A stretch of 64,000 nucleotides of DNA from Lathyrus oleraceus (lineage: Eukaryota > Streptophyta > Magnoliopsida > Fabales > Fabaceae). This document shows, piece after piece, positions 46,048 to 53,565 of the stretch. The translations under genes and the position numbers were made by a program. The stretch spans positions 273,552,916 through 273,616,915 of the forward strand of contig NC_066583.1 of assembly GCF_024323335.1 (NCBI RefSeq). Direction: 5' to 3'. Below the pieces are notes generated by a model. That model did no database searches, was not told where the DNA came from, and worked only from the letters and a program-made list of their open reading frames with translations. Each line of letters opens with the position of its first letter. The first letter of the stretch is position 1.

Positions 46048-47670
46048 TTATAACTTTGGGTTTTCTAGCATTTTTAAATTTTTGTTCTTGTGTGTGTGTG
46101 TGTAATGATATGAAAAGGGAGACTTAAGTTGGTTACTGGTAGAAGTTTTATCTTCCTTAGAATCATACCCAATTCCCTTTTTATTGTTCTGACTAACTCC
46201 ATAAATCATGGATGCCATAATACTCCTATCTATCCCATTTTTTAGAAATTCTTGAAAGGCTTCTTCGTATTTATAAATTATTGCATTTGAAGTTTGTGGA
46301 GTTTGAGATAACGCTTCTTCTAATTCTAAGCTTTTTCTTTTTGCTCCATCTCTTTCTAACATTAAAGATTTGATTGTATCTTCTCGTGATAAAATTGTTA
46401 TCTCAAGCTCTCTACATTCTTCAAATTTTGCTTTAAGACAGCCTTTGATGTTTTTAAACTTTTGTTTTAATTTCTGATATGAGCTTAGAGTTTCTGACAA
46501 GCATGATTCTAAATCAGAACGAGAAAGTTCAGAAAATACCTCTTCAGATTCTTCATCTGAGCTGCTGGATGTGGTAGCCATAAGTGCTACGTTGGCCTGT
46601 TCATCAGAGTCAGATTCTGATGATCCAGATTCACTATCATCCCAGGTGGCCATTAATCCTTTCTTTGTTCTGAAGGTATTTTTCTTGAAGCTTTCTTTTC
46701 TAGAGTTGTCTTTCTTCAGCTTGGGGCATTCATTTCTGTAATGACCTGTTTCTTTACATTCATAACAGGTAATATCTTTGTTAGCTTTACCTTTTGAAGT
46801 TGACTCTGATCGATCCCCTCTGGGTCTTGGTCTTCTGAAGTTGTTGTTCCTCTTTTTCCAGAGTTGCTTGACTCTTCTGGTTAGTAGGGACAACTCTTCT
46901 TCATCATCAGAGTCTTCTGGTTCAGAATCGTCAGTATCTTCAGTTTCTGCCTGGAGAGCTTTGGTTCTGTCAGGTTTCCGTCTTTCAGATCTGGACTTTA
47001 GCGCTACGGACTTGTTCTTTTTCTGAGGCTCATCCTCCTCTAGTTCTATCTCATGGCTTCTGAGAGAACTAACAAGTTCTTCAAGGCTGATATTGTTCAG
47101 ATCCTTTGACAGCTTCAGAGCAGTAACCATAGGTCTCCATTTCTTTGGCAGACTTCTGACTATCTTCTTAACATGATCTGCAGTCGTGTATCCTTTGTCT
47201 AGCACTTTAAGACCTGCAATAAGAGTTTGAAATCTAGAAAACATAGCCTTTATAGCTTCGTCATCTTCCATTTTGAAGGCTTCATATTTCTGGATAAGCG
47301 CCAGAGCCTTCGTCTCCTTGACTTGGGAGTTTCCTTCATGGGTCATCTTCAGAGAGTCAAGTATATCTTTGGTTGTCTCTTTGTTGGTGATCTTTTCATA
47401 TTCGTTGTATGATATAGCATTTAGAAGTATTGTTCTGGCCTTGTGATGATTTTTGAAGATACGTTTCTGATCTTCTGACATCTTGTTTCTGGGAACTTCA
47501 GCTCCATTTTCTAAGACTAGAGGTGTATATCCATCTGTGACTATGTCCCAGAGGTCAGCATCATAACCCAGAAAGAAACTTTCGATTCTATCTTTCCAGT
47601 AATCAAATTTCTCTCCATCAAAAACAGGAGGCTTAGCATTGTAAGAATCTCTTTCATTTGAGTGGGCCAT
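46048..47670 (-). CDS. Gag of C1
   Basis: 540 residues. MAHSNERDSYNAKPPVFDGEKF start, core FDYWKDRIESFFLG and SLPKKWRPMVTALKLSKDL, acidic Ser/Glu stretch, then CCHC zinc knuckle CYECKETGHYRNEC (about residue 302). A (CA)n run near 46080-46100 adds 2 bases relative to C2, moves gag into the frame of pol, and exposes a TAA at 46048-46050. The usual gag end ([17 protein letters not shown]) is therefore out of frame here. Confidence 0.92.
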   Translation of the reverse strand: MAHSNERDSYNAKPPVFDGEKFDYWKDRIESFFLGYDADLWDIVTDGYTPLVLENGAEVPRNKMSEDQKRIFKNHHKARTILLNAISYNEYEKITNKETTKDILDSLKMTHEGNSQVKETKALALIQKYEAFKMEDDEAIKAMFSRFQTLIAGLKVLDKGYTTADHVKKIVRSLPKKWRPMVTALKLSKDLNNISLEELVSSLRSHEIELEEDEPQKKNKSVALKSRSERRKPDRTKALQAETEDTDDSEPEDSDDEEELSLLTRRVKQLWKKRNNNFRRPRPRGDRSESTSKGKANKDITCYECKETGHYRNECPKLKKDNSRKESFKKNTFRTKKGLMATWDDSESGSSESDSDEQANVALMATTSSSSDEESEEVFSELSRSDLESCLSETLSSYQKLKQKFKNIKGCLKAKFEECRELEITILSREDTIKSLMLERDGAKRKSLELEEALSQTPQTSNAIIYKYEEAFQEFLKNGIDRSIMASMIYGVSQNNKKGIGYDSKEDKTSTSNQLKSPFSYHYTHTHKNKNLKMLENPKL

Positions 47671-47738
47671 TGTTTTTCTCGTACTGGATCTCTCTACACG
47701 GTTAAGTGTTTGATTAGAAAATCAATAACAGAGTCGTA

Positions 47739-47750
47739 GCTCTGATACCA
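47739..47750 (-). promoter_or_regulatory. Primer binding site (initiator Met tRNA), C1
   Basis: TGGTATCAGAGC on the minus strand, 2 bases from the 5' LTR end. This is the standard copia primer site. Confidence 0.95.
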
Positions 47751-47752
47751 AT

Positions 47753-48851
47753 TGAAGGTGAGAAAAACAAGAAAGGGGGGTTTGAATTGTTTGGGAAAAT
47801 AAGCGCTTTTCAAATTGAAAACCACACAATGATTTTATACTGGTTCGCTTATAACACAAAGCTACTCCAGTCCACCCGGCCAAGGTGATTTCGCCTTCAA
47901 CAAGGACTTAATCCACTAATCTTGAAAGATTACAAACAACGTCTAAGAGAAAAATCTCTTAGTCCTCTCAAGTATACAGACTACACAGAGTCACTTGAGG
48001 AAATCAACAAACAAATAAATGAAAGATTAATGTAATCTAGAATGCTTCTAAGAAAGCAGATATTACAATAGTAAGAATAAGAGTTTTTCACGTAATAAGC
48101 AAAAGCTTCGTGAAGATCTTAGAGAGCAAGAGTGTTTTTCTTGAGCGTGGATGTTTCAGTATAGTTTTGACTTATTGGCTTCTTGTTATTTGCTGAAGGT
48201 TGATTTGCAATCCTTTATATAGATCAGTGAGGTAGTAGTTGAAACTGATGAGTAATAAGATGATTTTACGCCATAACATAAGTAGCTTCTGCAGGATAAC
48301 TTTTTTTTTTTTGAAATGACTACTTACCACAAGTAGTATCTTCTTTATTGAAATTGGAGATTAACGTCTCTTTCTTAATTAGGAAAACCATTTGCAAATC
48401 TTTACTTGACTTTAACGTTACTCTTTCATGATTAGCAATTCCATGCTCAGAGTATTTGTGTTTCTGGAGAGTCTTGGAATCTTGCTTCTGATGTTTAATC
48501 TCTTGTGAGTTCAGATAGTTTCTTCAGATAGCGCTGATAACTTCTGGAGCTTAGAGATAGCGTTGTTCAGAGTCAGAACTTCTAGAGCTACTTCTTGTTC
48601 AGATGCTTCTGATACTTGTTGTTTTGCTCAGAGTTAGACTTTCTTGAACTTGTTTTCACTTCAGATGCTTCTGATCATTTGATGATTTGTATCTGATCTG
48701 GTTTTGTATCTGATGACATCATCAGATTTCTTCCTTCTTTCTTTAGAACCCTGCACACTTAGAAACTTTTCGTTAGGGTGCCATTTTTGGTTTCATCCTT
48801 TGTTAGCATCAAAATCAAGGAATCTGTTATAGAACAATTTTTGTTCTTACA
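47753..48851 (-). repeat. 5' LTR of C1 (1099 bp)
   Basis: TGTAAGAAC...CACCTTCA on the minus strand, with TATATAAA at 48214-48221. It is nearly identical to 38435-39550. Confidence 0.95.
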
Positions 48852-48856
48852 AGCCG
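48852..48856. repeat. Target site duplication of C1 (right copy)
   Basis: AGCCG, matching 38430-38434. It falls inside a hairpin repeat of LTR K. Confidence 0.95.
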
Positions 48857-49050
48857 AACTACGGCAACTCTGATTCTCATGTTCAGATGAGATACGTAGG
48901 CACGAGATGCGATGTCTTTCCGAGTTTGACTGATGACTAACAACTAATCCTTGTTTGTTTTCGCCCTTGCTGCGATTCGTTTCTCTCGCCCTCGTTGCGA
49001 TCGAGACCTTCCCTTTCTCTTGCCCTAGTTGCAATCGAGACCCTTGTTCC

Positions 49051-49220
49051 CGTAGTTAGCTGAACTACGTTTTGCTCCGATTCTTATTCCAGATGAGATA
49101 CGTAGGCATAAGACACGATGTCTTAGCGAGCACATTTCTCTTTAACCCATAGGTAGCCGAGCTACGAAGACTCTGATTCTCATACTCAGATGAGATACGT
49201 AGGCAGTGGATGCGACATCC
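49051..49220 (+). repeat. Array of short hairpins, mostly CGA-loop, in LTR K
   Basis: CGTAGTT-AGCTG-AACTACG (49051-49069), TAAGACA-CGA-TGTCTTA (49109-49125), GTAGC-CGA-GCTAC (49153-49165), GGATG-CGA-CATCC (49208-49220). A third, diverged repeat unit spans the C1 insertion site. AGATGAGATACGTAGGCA recurs in each unit. Confidence 0.72.
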
Positions 49221-49314
49221 TTGTGAGTCATTTTCATTTTCATTTAACTTTCTTTTAGCAGATAGTACTTTAGATATACCAACACCCTTTAGACTAGAAC
49301 AACAAGAGTGGATC

Positions 49315-49356
49315 CCGTAGAGTACTACGGATGTGTAGGGGTGCTAATACCTTCCC
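49315..49356 (+). promoter_or_regulatory. AGTA-loop hairpin module, LTR K
   Basis: CCGTAG-AGTA-CTACGG (49315-49330), then after 9 bases GGTGCTAATACCTTCCC. Confidence 0.72.
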
Positions 49357-49527
49357 TTCGCATAATCGACTCCCGAACCCTAGATTTGGTTGCGAGACCT
49401 TGTCTTTTCCTTCTCTTCAGGTTTTCTTCGATCGTTTCCTTTCCCTCCTTTGGGATAAATAATGAACGGTGGCGACTCTTCTGTTTCTTTTTTTTCGCCG
49501 GTTGTTTTTTCGCTTCCAGTTGCGACA

Positions 49528-49966
49528 CTTTGGCAAACTCAATGCAATCTTTCAACATGTTGGGCCAGTAAACCCTTTGCCAGAACAACAACCATTTCAT
49601 CTTATGGCCTGCCTGGTGGGCGCCACAGGCTCCACTGTGTACTTCGTATATGGCTAAGTACGCTTCGGTATCTCCCAGGCATTTAAGTAGTAACCCTTTT
49701 GGTGTCTTCTTTAGCAATTTGTTTCCTGACCACACATAGCTCAAAGCCCTATAATTGGTTTTCCTGTCAGTACTTCCGACTGGATTCTCCAAATATTCGA
49801 TAATTGGATTTCTACAGTATGTCAGTGATGAACTGTTGATAGCAAAAACTCCATGTTCTCGTGCCTCTTCGACTCCACGGGTTTCTTGACACTCTTCATC
49901 GAGCTCCCCATCACGACTGGCATTCTCGTCGAGGACGTCTTCTGTTGCGGGCATACTTGACACCAT
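49528..49966 (-). pseudogene. Integrase N-terminal part of element G
   Basis: Zinc-binding H2C2 region: EVHSGACGAHQAGHKMKWLLFWQRVYWPNMLKDCIEFAK. The frame stops matching at LTR K (49527) and resumes at 34436, where the Cys pair is completed. Upstream residues are the linker from RNase H. Confidence 0.88.
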
Positions 49967-49998
49967 TTTCCTTGAACCTCGATCATATCTTATAACCT

Positions 49999-50445
49999 CT
50001 ACTTAGACATCTTATAACCTGAAGCGACTTGGGCCAGCTCGTTGGCCTCTTGGTTCTCGCTTTTGGGCACGTGTCTTATGTCTGCAACTTCGAAATGTTC
50101 TAGTAACCGCGTTGCAATCACAAAATATTTTAGCATACTCCCCTTGATGCATTTATATTCGCGCGTGACTTGCTTTATTATCAACTCCGAGTCTCCCTTT
50201 ACATCAATTCGACTGGCTCCAATCCCTTTGAAAAGCTGAAGACCGACTATTAAGGCCTCGTATGCGACTTCATTGTTGGAAAACTTTTCATTGATTCTGT
50301 ACTTAAACTTCGTCGGACCCACCTGAGGGGATAATATCAATACCCCGACTCCCGTTTCGACTTTGTGACTCGATCCGTCGAAATACAAACGCCATGGTAT
50401 GGTTTCGACCACATTCATGGATGATTCGACCATGGCATGATCCAC
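49999..50445 (-). pseudogene. Additional (archaeal-type) RNase H domain of element G
   Basis: WRLYFDGSSHKVETGVGVLI, EVAYEALIVGLQL and VKGDSELIIKQV give the D, E and D positions of an RNase H fold; HVPKSENQEANELAQVA gives the C-terminal acidic site. Tat-lineage elements are known to carry such a second RNase H between the retroviral one and integrase. The frame is open across this domain, ending at a stop before the linker. Confidence 0.85.
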
Positions 50446-50677
50446 TATAAATTCGCCACGATCTGGCCTTTAAAGGCTTGAAAGTTAGAGAAAACTCTGT
50501 CAACGTCAATGCCCATTTCCCAATTCTACTATGTAGAATAGGCTTAGACAACATATGTTTAGTAATATCGTAATGAGACGAAACATAAACATCAACTGGT
50601 TTAATACATTGCTTTAATTTCATACAGGCAAAGTACAAATACAGACATGGTTTTTCTACAAGACTGTACCTAGTTAC
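50446..50677 (-). pseudogene. RNase H/connection fragment of element G, right side cut by C2
   Basis: RYSLVEKPCLYLYFACMKLK, HMLSKPILHSRIGKWALTLTEFSLTF. It continues the frame that breaks off at 60819 (LSRILVDAET) on the far side of C2. Confidence 0.8.
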
Positions 50678-51676
50678 TGTAAGAACAAAACTAGTTCTAC
50701 AATAGATTTCTAAGATTTTGATGATAACAAAGGATGAAACCAAAAATGGCACTCTAACGAGATTTTTTCTAAGTATGCAGGACTCTGAACAGTTATGAAG
50801 GACTCTAATCACATATCAGATACAAACGTATGTCAGATACAAAGTATTAAAGGATCAGACGCCGCTGTGAAAGGAGTACGTCCAAGAAGTTCTGATTCTG
50901 ATCAAAGAAAGATAGAACCAGAAGCTCCCACATTCTACTGGTCGTAGACTCTGATACTCTAGTAGACTAGTACTCTGAGAAGCTATGATGAAGACAGACG
51001 TGATCATCCTCTGAAGAATAACTCTGGTACATCAAGACTCTGATAAAGATTCACAAGTCCAGAAAGCATAACGGAAATGATTCTCACTATGGAAAGGAAG
51101 TATTTTAAGAAAGAATTTAAAAGGGAGACAAAATGGTTAAAGAAAGAAACACAAAAGTAATGACATTGAATGCTCATCAAAGACCAAGATTCTATCATCA
51201 CTCCAACGGTCCTTCTCAACTACTATATAAAGGACAGTTTACCTCACTAGAGAGACACATCTGCAACGCACAGAAACTTCATTCATATTCTCTCATTTTT
51301 TTCTCGAGCTGCTGCTCTTACGTCAAAAACTCTTGTTCTACTACTTTTCTATAATACTTGCTTACTCTTAAAAGCGCTTTACATTACAACTCTATTTTGC
51401 TTAAATTATTTTTGTTCCTCAAGTGACTCTACGCAGTTTGTATACTTGAGAGGGCTAAGAGATTAGTCTCTTAGACGATTGGTTGTGTAATCTTTCAAGA
51501 TTAGTGGATTAAGTCCTTTTTGAAGGCGAAATCACCTTGGCCGGGTGGACTGGAGTAGCTTTGTTTTCTAAGCGAACCAGTATAAAATTTTGCGTGTTCT
51601 TATTCTTTGAAAAAGCTTTTATTTCCAAAATAATTCAAACCCCCCCCCCCCCCCTTTCTTGTTTTTCGCACCTTCA
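50678..51676 (+). repeat. 5' LTR of C2 (999 bp)
   Basis: TGTAAGAAC...CACCTTCA, TATATAAA at 51224-51231, and a run of 15 C at 51640-51654 that is CCCGCCC in the 3' copy. Small ORFs inside repeat in the 3' LTR and are not genes. Confidence 0.93.
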
Positions 51677-51678
51677 GT

Positions 51679-51690
51679 TGGTATCAGAGC
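51679..51690 (+). promoter_or_regulatory. Primer binding site (initiator Met tRNA), C2
   Basis: TGGTATCAGAGC, 2 bases after the 5' LTR. Confidence 0.95.
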
Positions 51691-51756
51691 TTCGGCTCTA
51701 TTATTGATTTTCTAATCAAACACTTAATAGTGTAGAGCGATCCAGAGTGAGAAACT

Positions 51757-53565
51757 ATGGCCAACACCAATGAAAGAGATAGTTACAACGTTAAACCTCC
51801 AGTCTTTGATGGAGAGAAATTTGATTATTGGAAAGACAGAATTGAAAGTTTCTTTCTGGGCTACGACGCTGATCTCTGGGACATTGTCACAATTGGCTAC
51901 ACACCACCTGTAACAGATGCTGGAGTTGCTATTCCCAGAAGCAAAATGTCAGATGATCAGAAGCGTGAATTCAAGAACCATCACAAATCCAGAACGATAC
52001 TTCTCAATGCCATTTCCTACAATGAGTATGAAAAAATCGCCAACAGGGAAACAGCTAAAGAGATACTTGACTCCCTAAGGATGACTCACGAAGGAAACTC
52101 TCAAGTCAAAGAAACAAAGGCTCTGGCTCTAATCCAGAAATATGAAGCCTTCAAAATGGAGGACGATGAAGCTGTAGAGGTAATGTTTTCTAGATTCCAA
52201 ACTTTAATTGCAGGACTCAAAGTGCTACATAAAGGGTATACAACTGTGGATCATGTCAAGAAGATCATCAAAAGCTTGCCAAAGAAATGGAGACCTATGG
52301 TCACAGCCTTAAAATTATCAAAGGATCTGAACAACATCAGCCTTGAAGAACTCGTCAGTTCACTCAGAAGTCACGAGATAGAACTGGAGGAAGATGAGCC
52401 TCAGAAGAAGATCAAGTCTGTAGCACTAAAGTCCAGATCAGAAAGACGCAAGTCTGATAGAAACAAAGCCTTCCAGGCTGAAGAAGAAGACATTGATGAC
52501 TCTGAAAAGGAAGACTCTGACGATGAGGAAGGATTATCCCTTTTAACCAGAAGAGTAAAACAACTTTGGAGAAAAAGGAATAACAACTTCAGAAGACCAA
52601 GATCCAAAGGAGATCGATCAGAACAAACTTCAAAAGGTAAATCTAACAAAGATATAACGTGTTATGAATGTAAGGAAACAGGTCATTACCGAAACGAATG
52701 TCCCAAGTTGAAGAAAGAAAGCTCCAGAAAAGAAAACTTCAAGAAAAGTTCCTTCAGAACTAAAAAGGAACTGATGGCTACCTGGGATGACAGTGGATCT
52801 GACTCATCAGAATCAGACTTTGATGAACAGGCAAATGTGGCACTCATGGCTACCACCTCCAGGAATACTTCAGATGGAGAATCTGAATCCGAAGAGGTAT
52901 TTTCTTATCTTTCTCGCTCTGACCTTGAATCATGCCTATCTGAAACTCTAAACTCATATCAAAAACTTAAACAAAAATGTAAAGTTGTAAAAGAGGTGCT
53001 TGAAGAAACCCTCGAAGAATGTGGTAAACTTGAGATAACAGTTTTAGAACTAAAAGATGAAAACCGAACCTTGACATTAGAAAGAGATTCCATAAATAAA
53101 CAATGTTCAAAACTTGAAGAAGCGTTATCTCAGGCTCCACAAACTTCAAACACAGTAATTTATGAATATGAAAAATCTTTTCAAAAGTTTCTGAAGAATG
53201 GGATAAAGATAAGCAGAATGGCATCCATGATTTATGGGGTCAGTCAGAACAATAGAAGAGGAATTGGGTATGATCCTAGTGAAGATAAAACTTCTGCTAA
53301 TGACAAACCTAAATCTCCATTTTCCTATCACTATACACATACACAAGCACAACGCTTTGATAATGCTAGAAAACCCAAAGTGTTAAGAAACTCTGGGAAA
53401 ACTAATCACAAAGGATCCAAAAGATTCTGGGTACCAAAAGATAAGATTGTTTATGTTGCAGATATCTTATGTAGCAGAGTTAAAACACCAGTCATGGTAC
53501 CTGGACTCTGGATGCTCGCGACACATGACGGGAAGAAAGTATATGTTCCAAAACCTAGAACTTAA
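51757..53565 (+). CDS. Gag of C2
   Basis: 602-residue open frame; homology to C1 Gag throughout (NERDSYNVKPPVFDGEKFDYW, SLPKKWRPMVTALKLSKDL, CYECKETGHYRNEC zinc knuckle). It continues through [17 protein letters not shown] and overlaps the start of pol (53447 onward) in the other frame. The last 30 residues are therefore the protease-coding sequence read out of frame. A +1 shift would be needed to make Gag-Pol. Confidence 0.9.
   Translation: MANTNERDSYNVKPPVFDGEKFDYWKDRIESFFLGYDADLWDIVTIGYTPPVTDAGVAIPRSKMSDDQKREFKNHHKSRTILLNAISYNEYEKIANRETAKEILDSLRMTHEGNSQVKETKALALIQKYEAFKMEDDEAVEVMFSRFQTLIAGLKVLHKGYTTVDHVKKIIKSLPKKWRPMVTALKLSKDLNNISLEELVSSLRSHEIELEEDEPQKKIKSVALKSRSERRKSDRNKAFQAEEEDIDDSEKEDSDDEEGLSLLTRRVKQLWRKRNNNFRRPRSKGDRSEQTSKGKSNKDITCYECKETGHYRNECPKLKKESSRKENFKKSSFRTKKELMATWDDSGSDSSESDFDEQANVALMATTSRNTSDGESESEEVFSYLSRSDLESCLSETLNSYQKLKQKCKVVKEVLEETLEECGKLEITVLELKDENRTLTLERDSINKQCSKLEEALSQAPQTSNTVIYEYEKSFQKFLKNGIKISRMASMIYGVSQNNRRGIGYDPSEDKTSANDKPKSPFSYHYTHTQAQRFDNARKPKVLRNSGKTNHKGSKRFWVPKDKIVYVADILCSRVKTPVMVPGLWMLATHDGKKVYVPKPRT

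Larger units (their letters stand above)
38435..48851 (-). mobile_element. Copia element C1: complete, young SIRE/Maximus-like retrotransposon
   Basis: 10.4-kb Ty1/copia element on the minus strand with perfect AGCCG duplications (38430-38434, 48852-48856). Order: 5' LTR, Met-tRNA primer site, gag, pol (protease-integrase-RT-RNase H), ORF3, polypurine tract, 3' LTR. The two LTRs differ by 6 substitutions and one 17-base duplication over about 1.1 kb, so insertion is recent. Pol and ORF3 are intact. Gag is in frame with pol only because of a repeat change, and one TAA separates them. Confidence 0.95.
34437..49527 (+). mobile_element. Solo LTR K (Ogre/Tat-like), split by copia C1
   Basis: Starts TGTAATACCCC at 34437 and ends AGTTGCGACA at 49527. 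It is flanked by a perfect CTTTG duplication (34432-34436 and 49528-49532). Without C1 it is about 4.67 kb. No internal region is present, so the full element was lost by recombination between its LTRs. Contents: a 35-bp tandem repeat (37930-38033), the hairpin array (49051-49220) and the AGTA module (49315-49356). The stretches 34437-38434 and 48852-49527 contain no gene that I can support. Confidence 0.9.

Noticed and set aside
48852..49220. CRISPR-like or satellite array from the recurring AGATGAGATACGTAGGCA
   Set aside because: Only a few diverged copies with unequal spacing inside an LTR of a plant genome; no Cas genes.
51004..51354. Small ORFs in the 5' LTR of C2, repeated at 60155-60475
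   Set aside because: They cross the TATA box and transcript start in both LTRs; a by-product of LTR duplication.
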